Source of the DNA: Chryseobacterium lathyri
Lineage (GTDB): Bacteria > Bacteroidota > Bacteroidia > Flavobacteriales > Weeksellaceae
Reading direction: 5' to 3'
Assembly: GCF_030812195.1 (NCBI RefSeq)
Contig: NZ_JAUSSF010000001.1
Coordinates: forward strand, 62,001-126,000
Length of the DNA: 64,000 bases
Shown: in pieces, positions 18,032 to 26,093 of the stretch
Numbering within the stretch: position 1 is the first letter of the stretch
Layout of the letters: every line of letters begins with the position of its first letter
Translations under genes and position numbers: made by a program
Notes under the pieces: generated by a model
What the model was told of the DNA's origin: nothing
Seen by the model: the letters and a program-made list of their open reading frames with translations, nothing else
The model's database searches: none

Positions 18032-19339
18032 ATGAAAAAAATAACAATTTTAGCAGGTATCCTCTTCTCAAGCTTAGCCTTTTCTCAGGTAGGCATTAAT
18101 ACTCCTACACCAAAAGCTTCGCTAGATATACAAAGTAAAGGAAATACCTCTTCAACTAAAGCGTTGAGAATTAACAACTCAAATAATACAGAAATAATGA
18201 CCGTAACGGATGCAGGAAATATAGGTATAGGAATAGCAGCCCCTACCAACCTTCTTGATATCCGCTCTACATCAAACGGAGCAGTGAAAATTGCAGATGG
18301 TACCCAAGGTAGTGGCAAGGTCTTAACATCCGATGCCAGCGGAGTGGGAACCTGGAAAGATCTTCCTGCAGCTGCAGATACGAATATTTACAATTCAAAC
18401 GGTACTCTTACCGGCTCACGTACTGTGGCACAGGGAGGCAATAACCTGGCATTTACAAACAGCGCCACTTCAGGTACGAATCATTTTTCAGTAGATGGAA
18501 GTACCTTTTCAGTAGATGCAGCTAACAATAGGATTGGTATGGGAACAACGACACCTCAAAACCGATTAGATTTAGGCTCGGGTAGCGGAAAGAAATTAGC
18601 CCTATGGAACAGTGCAGCAGGTGATGATTTCTACGGATTGGGAAATGCAACCAATGTATTACAGCTTTTTGCAGGGGCTAATACTACAGGTGATCCATTA
18701 ATGACTTTAAATAAAAATGGTAGGGTAGGTATTGGTACAACAACACCCACAAATGTACTGGATGTTCGTTCCACAACAAATGGAGCTCTAAGAATTGCCG
18801 ATGGAACACAAGGAGCTAATAAGATCTTAACTTCTGATGCCAATGGAGTAGCCACATGGCAGTTGGCAAAGTCAAATGTCGCTGTAGGAACATTAGGAGC
18901 AGGATATGATATTCCTTTCTCTCAATTTTCTGAGTTTAGATACACAGGTTCATCCATTACTTTACCTCCGGGAAAATGGATGGTTACCATTTCGTTATTA
19001 ATAATACCACGCGGAACCATCACAGCAAATGACTGGATATTCATAAGAAGTACTTTCTCAGAAAACAATCTGACAACCATCGGGCAGACAGGTATTCAAT
19101 CTCCGGATGTCATAAGACCTACATTAATGAGTTTTCAGCTGGAAGGACCATTTAGCGGAGGGCAAAAATATAATGTTGCTACAGGTACTATACAGATTAA
19201 TAATGCATCAGGAACAACTAAAAATTATAAATATATTGTTGGGAATACTCAAGCCAGTAGTACTGTGACAGGAGCTGGATTATCTGCTGTCGGAGGAACA
19301 TGGTCTGAAAATGCAATTTATGCTGTGGCAGTAAATTAA
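18032..19339 (+). CDS. Secreted QVGINTPNP-family surface protein
   Basis: 435 residues. The signal peptide (1-18, ending AFS) is followed directly by QVGINTPTPKASLDIQSKG. The body is low in Cys and rich in Gly, Thr, Asn and Ser, with repeats of the type VGIGTTTPTNVLDVRST as in tail-fibre or adhesin-like proteins of Flavobacteriia. A 45-residue unit occurs twice (about 65-109 and 233-277). The C-terminal ~150 residues look like a separate beta-rich domain (PFSQFSEFRYTGSSITLPPG). No chaperone/peptidase S74 domain is evident. The role is probably surface structure or attachment, by family resemblance only. It is followed by a strong hairpin and a paralogue. Confidence 0.75.
   Translation: MKKITILAGILFSSLAFSQVGINTPTPKASLDIQSKGNTSSTKALRINNSNNTEIMTVTDAGNIGIGIAAPTNLLDIRSTSNGAVKIADGTQGSGKVLTSDASGVGTWKDLPAAADTNIYNSNGTLTGSRTVAQGGNNLAFTNSATSGTNHFSVDGSTFSVDAANNRIGMGTTTPQNRLDLGSGSGKKLALWNSAAGDDFYGLGNATNVLQLFAGANTTGDPLMTLNKNGRVGIGTTTPTNVLDVRSTTNGALRIADGTQGANKILTSDANGVATWQLAKSNVAVGTLGAGYDIPFSQFSEFRYTGSSITLPPGKWMVTISLLIIPRGTITANDWIFIRSTFSENNLTTIGQTGIQSPDVIRPTLMSFQLEGPFSGGQKYNVATGTIQINNASGTTKNYKYIVGNTQASSTVTGAGLSAVGGTWSENAIYAVAVN
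18224..18358 (+). repeat. Internal 45-codon repeat, copy 1
   Basis: Encodes a 45-residue unit starting GIGIAAPTNLLDIRST and ending SGVGTWK. The second copy at 18728-18862 matches it at about three quarters of residues, with no gaps. Confidence 0.8.
18728..18862 (+). repeat. Internal 45-codon repeat, copy 2
   Basis: Encodes GIGTTTPTNVLDVRST to NGVATWQ and aligns without gaps to copy 1 at 18224-18358. The two copies frame the central part of the protein, which suggests an in-gene duplication. Confidence 0.8.
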
Positions 19340-19352
19340 TAAGAAGTTGAAA

Positions 19353-19398
19353 ATAAAAATACTACATTTTTTCCGGACTAAAGATGTAGTATTTTTAT
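19353..19398. terminator. Terminator with 15-bp arms
   Basis: ATAAAAATACTACAT (19353-19367) and ATGTAGTATTTTTAT (19384-19398) are perfectly complementary, with a T-run in the 3' arm. It lies 14 bases after the stop of the surface protein gene. Confidence 0.8.
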
Positions 19399-19506
19399 AG
19401 ATATATTTTTTTTATTGATTTTATGTTAATTTAACTTTATGTTGATTGCTTTTTAGTAAATTTGATTGTTAAATAACTCAAATCACACCATTTAAAAATT
19501 TTAAAA

Positions 19507-20532
19507 ATGAAAAAAAATGTAATGACTTTAGTAATAATGTTCTTTTATATTATTACATTTTCACAGGTAGGGATCAATACGCCAAATCCTCAGGCAGCCT
19601 TCCATATAGACGGTGCAAAAGATAATCCTACAGCAGGTAGCCCAAATGACACACAGATAGCCAATGATTTCATTGTGAATTCAATAGGAAGAGTTGGAAT
19701 AGGTAATCTCACCCCATCATCAAATCTCCATATATTAAACCGGGGAACAGCCACAGCTATTGGAGGTGGTGAAGCTACAAACACGGGATTTCTGATAGAA
19801 AATCCTATAGTTAACAATTCCATACTGTCAATTTTAAGGACAACAGGAACCACTGGAGTAAAACAGGCGGTAATGGGTATAAATCCAAATTTTAATGGAA
19901 ATAATGGCGTATTTATCATTTCCCGTATTGCTGGAGGAAGTGATTTTGCCATGGATTTAAGCTCAGGTAATATAGGTATTGCGACAAATTCCCCAACCAA
20001 TACTTTAGATATTGCGGGTACTGCCAGAATAAGGACAATGGATGTGGCGGCTGGTGCTGCCATTATTACACCGGTATATTCAGATGCAAATGGTGTTTTG
20101 AATAAGGCTGTGAACAATGTATATGGAACCGTACTTAACAATACTGTTAATGTAACATCGGGAAGTACAGGCGCTTTGATTGTAGGGATTCCTAATGTGG
20201 GAGTATACAAGGCTGTCGTTTCTGTCGGGAATGCTTGTGGACGTACTGCTGTGGCAGAATATTATATAACCAGTAATACTCTTAATAATGCTTTTTCAAT
20301 TAAAGGAATTGATGGGCTTCTGAATACGGATACTACTTCTAAAGGCCCTGTATTTACTGAAATAAACAGGTTTACTACCTCAGTAACCTGGTCTGGAGTA
20401 CCAAATTGCGCAGGAGGCACTGTTGGAGCGCTTAGCTATACATTAACAATGCCTTCAGCAGATGTAATAAATGTTACCAATAATGGAGATGCAAATTTGG
20501 ATTACAGGATAATCCTTACGAGGCTTTTTTAA
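19507..20532 (+). CDS. Secreted QVGINTPNP-family surface protein
   Basis: 341 residues. The signal peptide (1-20, ending ITFS) is followed by QVGINTPNPQAAFHIDG, the family hallmark. Repeats such as GRVGIGNLTPSSNLHI and GNIGIATNSPTNTLDIAG follow at about 65-170. The C-terminal half is Val/Thr/Asn-rich and beta-like, with two cysteines (VGNACGRTAV and GVPNCAGGT) that may form a disulfide. It shares the signal, the hallmark and the DGAKDNPTAGSPN segment with the 251-residue protein at 62400-63155, so these two are closest relatives here. The function is not known. Confidence 0.75.
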   Translation: MKKNVMTLVIMFFYIITFSQVGINTPNPQAAFHIDGAKDNPTAGSPNDTQIANDFIVNSIGRVGIGNLTPSSNLHILNRGTATAIGGGEATNTGFLIENPIVNNSILSILRTTGTTGVKQAVMGINPNFNGNNGVFIISRIAGGSDFAMDLSSGNIGIATNSPTNTLDIAGTARIRTMDVAAGAAIITPVYSDANGVLNKAVNNVYGTVLNNTVNVTSGSTGALIVGIPNVGVYKAVVSVGNACGRTAVAEYYITSNTLNNAFSIKGIDGLLNTDTTSKGPVFTEINRFTTSVTWSGVPNCAGGTVGALSYTLTMPSADVINVTNNGDANLDYRIILTRLF

Positions 20533-20667
20533 TTTTTATAACAACTATAAACATTAAAATTATGAATTTGTTAAGCTGGTCCGATACAGAGTTTGATTTT
20601 TTTTAAATCAGACTAGAGGTCTAAAATTTTGACTCCATTGGTGCAAAAGTTAGCAGGCATATTTTGA

Positions 20668-21756
20668 TTAATTGACGGTTGCTTCTCTGCCAAATTTTTT
20701 AAGGGTTAGAAAATGCGAGCGCAGCGCGGATAAAAAGCTCTTATTCTCAATGTACGGCAAATTGAACTCCAGGGCGGTCATCTTAACAATAACGGAGATC
20801 TCACCATAGTGAATATGGCAGACTTTAGGAAACAGATGATGCTCAATCTGCCTGTTAAGTCCACCGAGAAAAAATGCTGCGAGCTTGTTGTGTGTTGCAA
20901 AATTTGCTGTTGTATGCATTTGGTGCTCTGCCCAGGCTTCTTCCATCTGCCCGGTTTCGTTAGGCACAGGGAAATTGGTGCCCTCAACAACATGGGCCAG
21001 CTGAAAAACCAGTCCCATCGTTAGCCCTTCCGCAATATGTAAAAGCAGAAAGCCGATCAGAAACTGCCACCAGCTTATATCCAGCACCAATAGTGGCAAT
21101 ACAATAAACAGGAAGTAATAAAGTGCTTTATAGAAAAATAAATTGAAATATTCTAATTTAGGGTGCTTGTTTTGATGCGCGCCGATTTTTTTCTGGAAAA
21201 ACTTCACATAATCCTTACGGAATACCCATGAAAGAGAGGCCAGGCTGTACAGCGGAAAGGCATACCAATGCTGGTATCGCTGAATTGGATTCACTTCGTC
21301 TTCTTCAGCAATCCGGATCAATCCCGGCGCTACCTCGATATCCTCATCATGCCCAGGAATATTTGTATACGTGTGGTGAACCACATTGTGAGTGATGCTC
21401 CAAACGTATGGATTGGCGCCGATCAGATTAAAAATAAACCCGAACAGTTTGTTCACTTTCTTATTACCGGAGAGCGAACCATGTATAGCATCATGGCAAA
21501 CATTGAAGCCTACAAAGGCACTAAACATACCCAAAAGTGCGGCAAGCGGCAAGAGTATCCAGTTAGGCAACAGGCCTGAAATAATTATAAGGTAAATCCC
21601 GGTGAACCCTGTCAGGAAAAATACTGTCTTTCCCCACATGCGGGCATTGGCATGTTGACTTAATTGATGTTGATTAAAAAATTGATCTACTCTGCTCCTG
21701 ATGGTTGCATAAAAAAGGGAGCCGGAAGCTGATGGGAATTTTACTTTTTGTGACAT
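20668..21756 (-). CDS. Membrane fatty acid (acyl lipid) desaturase
   Basis: 362 residues with the three histidine boxes of front-end type desaturases: HDAIHG (about 88-93), HNVVHHTYTN (about 123-132) and QIEHHLFP (about 306-313). The His ligands bind a di-iron centre that introduces a double bond into a lipid-linked or CoA-linked acyl chain. Hydrophobic segments near 45-90 and 215-260 place it in the inner membrane. QIEHH in the third box is typical of delta-5/6-like and linoleoyl-CoA-desaturase-like families, but no N-terminal cytochrome b5 domain is present, so electrons must come from another protein. Base composition looks slightly more GC-rich than the flanks. Confidence 0.88.
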   Translation of the reverse strand: MSQKVKFPSASGSLFYATIRSRVDQFFNQHQLSQHANARMWGKTVFFLTGFTGIYLIIISGLLPNWILLPLAALLGMFSAFVGFNVCHDAIHGSLSGNKKVNKLFGFIFNLIGANPYVWSITHNVVHHTYTNIPGHDEDIEVAPGLIRIAEEDEVNPIQRYQHWYAFPLYSLASLSWVFRKDYVKFFQKKIGAHQNKHPKLEYFNLFFYKALYYFLFIVLPLLVLDISWWQFLIGFLLLHIAEGLTMGLVFQLAHVVEGTNFPVPNETGQMEEAWAEHQMHTTANFATHNKLAAFFLGGLNRQIEHHLFPKVCHIHYGEISVIVKMTALEFNLPYIENKSFLSALRSHFLTLKKFGREATVN

Positions 21757-22128
21757 GAGATATTATGTTTGATCTACCTAACGCGAACAAACAGATGTAG
21801 TAAAATCGGGTGTTGGAATAAGGAGAAATATTAAGTTTTCCGGCACATTACCGGATTGTATACTTATATAACGTATTAATTGTTAATTTATTATATTTTC
21901 ATTTAATGCATATCTGGTAAATTGTGTCACCACCTAATTAATTTCATCTTTTATCTTCTGAAAAACGTCCATATCTACATTTTGATTTTAACCGGTTTTC
22001 TGATTAATCAATTAAGAGGATTAAGTGGCATAATTGATGCTTTGAGCTTAATGGAACAGTTTTATAGTATTAAAGGCTTTGCTATAAAGCAGGCATTAAA
22101 ATAGTTCTTAATAGATAAGCACACAGAT
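21757..22128. other. Intergenic stretch between divergent lipid genes
   Basis: 372 bases between the desaturase and the MaoC gene. It must hold both promoters. A 60-codon frame at 21922-22104 has no coding features. No strong hairpin is seen. Confidence 0.4.
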
Positions 22129-22587
22129 ATGTTGGTAATCAATAATTACGAGGAGTATAAGTCATATTTAGGTAAGGAGTTAGGCGTTTCAAACTGGCAT
22201 AAAATTGACCAGCAGCAAATAAATAAATTTGCTGATGCGACTTTGGATCATCAATGGATTCATGTAGATAAGGAAAAAGCGGAAAATGAGGGCCCGTTTA
22301 AGGCTACTATTGCCCACGGGTATTTAACATTATCTTTAATTCCATATTTGTGGAAACAGATTGCAGACATCCGTAATTTGAAGATGGAAATAAATTATGG
22401 CATTAAATCTTTTAAATTCGGCCAGGCTGTTGTTGTGGATAGCGAAGTTCAACTCAAAGCTAAACTTATTTCCATAGCCAATTTAAGAGGGACAACCAAA
22501 GTGGTGGTGGAAGCTGTTCTTGTTATTAAAGGCCAGGCAAAACCCGCGTATAGTGGAGAGGTGGTATTCTTATATCATTTTGTTTAG
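22129..22587 (+). CDS. MaoC-family (R)-specific enoyl-CoA hydratase
   Basis: 152 residues, the normal size for single-domain MaoC-type hydratases. The hot-dog fold signature is present: FADATLDHQWIHVDKEKA (about 40-57) holds the catalytic Asp and His, followed by GPFKATIAHGYLTLSLIPY. These enzymes add water to trans-2-enoyl-CoA to give (R)-3-hydroxyacyl-CoA, feeding beta-oxidation intermediates into other lipids. It is divergent from the desaturase. A strong hairpin lies 91 bases after the stop. Confidence 0.87.
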   Translation: MLVINNYEEYKSYLGKELGVSNWHKIDQQQINKFADATLDHQWIHVDKEKAENEGPFKATIAHGYLTLSLIPYLWKQIADIRNLKMEINYGIKSFKFGQAVVVDSEVQLKAKLISIANLRGTTKVVVEAVLVIKGQAKPAYSGEVVFLYHFV

Positions 22588-22677
22588 CCCATAACCTATT
22601 TACAAGAGAAATTTATAGCTAAGAAAGAGTTATACAGCGTTTCCTGGTACGAACGGAAAAATACATTGTAATAAAAG

Positions 22678-22703
22678 CAGCAGATAAATACTATTATCTG
22701 CTG
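22678..22703 (+). terminator. Hairpin after the MaoC gene
   Basis: CAGCAGATAA (22678-22687) and TTATCTGCTG (22694-22703) form perfect 10-bp arms around a 6-base loop, followed by a T-containing stretch. Confidence 0.6.
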
Positions 22704-22914
22704 TTCGCTTTATATAAAGAAAGATTGTAATGAAGGGCGTTGAAGAAATAACTGAATTACATTTATTTGCAAAAATATTTTTGATAAATTCAATTTTAAG
22801 GCTCAATTATGATTTCACTCATAAAATTGATATAAACTTTAGTGATATTTTTAGCAAGAGTTCAGATTCTATCTTTTGTAACTTGAAATTATATTAAACA
22901 TAAATTTTAATAGT

Positions 22915-23046
22915 ATGAAAACAACACTTTTAGCCGCATTATGCTTACTGAGTTTTACAGCTTGTATGCCTTGTGATATAGAAGAAGACGAAACTAAAAA
23001 GACGAATGATATGAAAATAAAAAGTGATTCCTTAAGAATCAAATAA
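22915..23046 (+). CDS. Small lipoprotein (43 residues)
   Basis: From the ATG at 22915 to the TAA at 23044-23046. The product has a signal sequence with a lipobox (LLSFTAC, Cys at residue 16), then CMPCDIEEDE and a Lys/Asp/Ser-rich tail. This is the pattern of small lipid-anchored peptides in Flavobacteriia. A TATCTTTTG, close to the -7 consensus, stands 45 bases upstream. The role is unknown; it may belong to no operon. Confidence 0.55.
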   Translation: MKTTLLAALCLLSFTACMPCDIEEDETKKTNDMKIKSDSLRIK

Positions 23047-23119
23047 TTGCTAGAAAAATTTATATGAATTAGTTTACATATCTTCTTTTGTATTTCACAG
23101 TTTAATCTTGTTCGGCTGA

Positions 23120-23281
23120 CCGGAGCCCCAATCATTTATTGGTGATGCCGGTGGAGAGACGCTGCAATTAAATATTAAACAGGTAAGAATTTATGTCACC
23201 GAAATAGCAAACATCGTCAATGAAATTGCTGCCGAAAATTCTGCCCATTATTTATTACATAGTATGATACAAACTCCCTAA
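23120..23281 (+). pseudogene. C-terminal remnant of an unknown gene
   Basis: An open stretch without a start codon at its head, preceded in frame by a TGA at 23117, encodes about 53 residues of protein-like sequence (GETLQLNIKQVRIYV ... HYLLHSMIQTP) and ends at TAA 23279-23281. It looks like the tail of a deleted gene. The family is not recognised. Confidence 0.3.
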
Positions 23282-23481
23282 CAAAAACTAGCTGGTACAT
23301 TTAGTATATCATAGCCTAAAAAGAATCGAAGTTAACATAGTTGATCTTTAGTTTGCTTTGTCTTTTTTCACACAAAGATTTTACGAAGAATATACTAGAA
23401 TGTTTGGAGTTGCTCATTGCTTTTCTTTTAAGGTTGAAAGAAAAACGATTTACTTATATTTGCCTCGAAAAGCAAATTTAA

Positions 23482-25989
23482 ATGTTCAAAAAAGTAATCA
23501 CTGTATTTATCCTTAGCTTTTATACGGTTTTTTGTTCGGCCCAACAGGTTCGGCCCTCAAAATCATCTGAAATTTACCGCGAACTCAAAACATTGAAACA
23601 CCTGCCTAAAGTTTTATACCTTGCGGCTCATCCCGATGATGAAAATACAGGATTACTCTCCTGGTTAATCAACGACCAAAATGTAGAAACGGGCTATTTG
23701 TCTTTAACCAGAGGTGATGGTGGTCAGAATTTATTAGGCACAGATCAAGGTGCTGCATTGGGTTTAATCAGAACGCATGAGCTTTTAGAGGCAAGAAAAT
23801 TAGACGGCGCCCAACAGTTTTTTACCCGTGCAATTGATTTCGGGTTTTCTAAAAATACGACCGACACCTTTAAACAATGGAATGAAGACAGCATTATCGC
23901 TGATGTAGTTTGGGTAATCCGTAAATTCCGTCCTGATGTGATCATTTGTCGTTTTCCTCCTACTGCTGCGGCAGGCCACGGGCAACATGCAGCTTCGGCC
24001 GTCGTTGCAGAAAAAGCTTTTAAGCTGGCAGGCGATAAAACGGCTTTTCCAAATCAGCTAAAATATGTTAATGTATGGCAGCCAAAACGTGTTTTGTGGA
24101 ATACTTTCCGATTTGGTGGGATCAATACGACAGCTGAAAATCAACTGAAAGTTACCGTTGGGCAATATGATGCGCAACTGGGAATGGGCTATGGTGAATT
24201 GGCAGGATTAAGCAGAAGTTTGCATAAAAGCCAGGGTGCAGGAACACAGTCTGTAGCCGGAATCAGAACCGAATATTTTGCCCACGTCATTGGTGAACCT
24301 GCAAAAGCAACACTTTTTGATGGAGTAGTTAAAACCTGGACCGCAAAAGGAAACGCTGATATCGACCAATCATTGGATAAAATTATTTCCGCTTTCAATT
24401 TCAATAATCCGGACCTTAGCTTGCCTGCTTTGCTTGCTTTGCGAAAAAAGGTCATGGTGTTAAAAGATATAGATATAAAAAAGGATAAAATTAAATCTCT
24501 TGACAATATTATTTTAAGCTGTGCCGGGTTTATGGGCGAGGTGGTTACCAATCAGGCTGAGGCTGTTGCCGGAGATCATTACAATTTCAGATTAAATCTG
24601 ATTTCAAGAGCTGTAAATCCTGTTGTTTTAGAAGATGTAAAATGGTTAAGTAAGTCAGACAGCTTCAACAGAAAACTATCAAAAGATTCTTTAATTACCA
24701 TTGAACAGGAAATTCAGATTCCTGCAGATGCAGCACTCACAGAACCTTACTGGTTGGCAAAACCAGCTACGAACGCGGCAACTTTCTCTGTTCCGAATGA
24801 TACTTTAATCGGTTTGCCAGAGGCAGAACCACCACTGAATGTTTTGCTTGGTTTAAAAATCGGTTCGGAAAAGTTTCAGGTTAAACTTCCTTTATCTTTC
24901 AAGAAATTAGACCCGGTGCGCGGTGATGTGGTTGAAGCCTTGCGCATTGTTCCTGCACTGGAACTGAAATTTACACAACCACTTTATTGGGTCAAAGAAA
25001 ATGAAGATTTACATTTGAGTTTAAATGTTAAGGTTAATTCTAACAAACAGTACAATAATAAAGGTATTCTAAACCTGATGTACAACGGAGAACGATTAGG
25101 CGGTGCTGATGTAAATTCAATCAATGGGAAAGATTTTACCATCGATTACGTTATTCCAAAAACTAAGCTTGCCTCAATCAATTCGACTCGTTTGCAATTG
25201 GATGCAAATTATCTTGCAGATGGAGTAACTTATTATAAAAAACAAGTATTAATTCAGTACCCGCATTTACCTTCCTTACAATATTTTGCGCCTGCAACTG
25301 TAACCGTAATGAAAGGTGATATTCAGACGAAGGTTAAAAAAGTGGGTTACATAGAAGGTGCGGGCGATTTCATTCCTGAGTTCCTACGCATTGCAGGTAT
25401 TCAGGTAGATGTCCTGAAAGACGAAGATTTTTATGGCAACCTAGATGAATCTGGCGGAAACAGCAGTCAGAACAAGCTGTCACAATATGATGCCATCGTA
25501 CTTGGTGTTCGTGCCAATAACACAGAGAAGAAGTTGGGTCGCTGGATGCCTTTTTTATGGTCATATGTAAAAGCCGGGGGTAATGTGGTGATGCAGTATA
25601 ACACCAATCAGGATACAACAGTTAACCAATTGGGGATGTATAATTTCAGTATTGCCAATAAGCGTGTTACTGAAGAAAATGCTGCAGTTACGTTTTTAAA
25701 TCCAAATCATAAATTACTGAACTTTCCGAACAAAATTACTGCAGATGATTTTAAAGGTTGGGTACAGGAGCGTGGCGCCTATTTCCCTGATCAATGGGAT
25801 ACAGCGTATGAACCGCTTTTTGAAATGCACGATACCGATGAAAAGCCTTTGCAGGGATCAACTTTATATGCCAAATACGGGAAAGGTAATTTTGTTTATA
25901 CACCATTGGCATTTTTCAGACAGCTGCCTGTAGGAAATGTTGGGGCGGCACGTTTATTTTTAAACTTTTTATCTGCACAGAAAAACTGA
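23482..25989 (+). CDS. PIG-L (LmbE-like) deacetylase, large Bacteroidota form
   Basis: 835 residues with a signal peptide (about 1-21), so it acts outside the cytoplasm. The N-terminal ~250 residues are a PIG-L/LmbE domain: the zinc motif AAHPDDENTG (about 49-58) and a downstream HGQHAASA (near 170) giving the third metal ligand. This domain removes acetyl groups from N-acetylglucosamine-type substrates. The middle is a beta-rich region, and the C-terminal ~200 residues (VDVLKDEDFYGNLDE ... YDAIVLGVRANNTEK) resemble a glutamine-amidotransferase/ThuA-like flavodoxin fold. Long PIG-L proteins of this form occur next to sugar transporters in Bacteroidota. It starts the four-gene operon with the symporter. 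Substrate unknown; no GPI role should be assumed. Confidence 0.85.
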   Translation: MFKKVITVFILSFYTVFCSAQQVRPSKSSEIYRELKTLKHLPKVLYLAAHPDDENTGLLSWLINDQNVETGYLSLTRGDGGQNLLGTDQGAALGLIRTHELLEARKLDGAQQFFTRAIDFGFSKNTTDTFKQWNEDSIIADVVWVIRKFRPDVIICRFPPTAAAGHGQHAASAVVAEKAFKLAGDKTAFPNQLKYVNVWQPKRVLWNTFRFGGINTTAENQLKVTVGQYDAQLGMGYGELAGLSRSLHKSQGAGTQSVAGIRTEYFAHVIGEPAKATLFDGVVKTWTAKGNADIDQSLDKIISAFNFNNPDLSLPALLALRKKVMVLKDIDIKKDKIKSLDNIILSCAGFMGEVVTNQAEAVAGDHYNFRLNLISRAVNPVVLEDVKWLSKSDSFNRKLSKDSLITIEQEIQIPADAALTEPYWLAKPATNAATFSVPNDTLIGLPEAEPPLNVLLGLKIGSEKFQVKLPLSFKKLDPVRGDVVEALRIVPALELKFTQPLYWVKENEDLHLSLNVKVNSNKQYNNKGILNLMYNGERLGGADVNSINGKDFTIDYVIPKTKLASINSTRLQLDANYLADGVTYYKKQVLIQYPHLPSLQYFAPATVTVMKGDIQTKVKKVGYIEGAGDFIPEFLRIAGIQVDVLKDEDFYGNLDESGGNSSQNKLSQYDAIVLGVRANNTEKKLGRWMPFLWSYVKAGGNVVMQYNTNQDTTVNQLGMYNFSIANKRVTEENAAVTFLNPNHKLLNFPNKITADDFKGWVQERGAYFPDQWDTAYEPLFEMHDTDEKPLQGSTLYAKYGKGNFVYTPLAFFRQLPVGNVGAARLFLNFLSAQKN

Positions 25990-26093
25990 TGAACAAACAA
26001 CTTAAAAATTGGAATACCTGGTATATACTATTAGCCGTTGCATTAGTATTGCAGATCGCATTTTATTATTTGTTTACTAAATTCTGGGCATGA
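25989..26093 (+). CDS. 34-residue single-pass membrane peptide
   Basis: A tiny gene joined to both neighbours: its ATG (25989) overlaps the TGA of the PIG-L gene by one base, and its TGA (26091-26093) overlaps the start of the symporter gene (ATG at 26090). The product is MNKQLKNWNTWYILL followed by a hydrophobic stretch and a short tail ending KFWA, one transmembrane helix with a basic, cytoplasmic N-terminus. Overlap at both ends implies translational coupling. It is likely a small accessory subunit of the SSS transporter; that role is inferred from position and topology. Confidence 0.7.
   Translation: MNKQLKNWNTWYILLAVALVLQIAFYYLFTKFWA

Noticed and set aside
21922..22104. A 60-codon frame before the MaoC gene
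   Set aside because: No start context or domain; hydrophobic by chance in AT-rich sequence, and it would fill the promoter region of two divergent genes.
22869..23135. An 88-codon frame on the minus strand
   Set aside because: It is opposite the small lipoprotein gene at 22915-23046, which has a clear lipobox; the minus frame has no features.
23482..25989. PIG-L deacetylase as part of a GPI- or glucosaminyl-inositol pathway with the nearby inositol lipid operon
   Set aside because: Long secreted PIG-L proteins with a ThuA-like end occur next to sugar transporters in Bacteroidota, and the gene belongs to a different operon with a symporter. The nearness is not evidence for a joint pathway.
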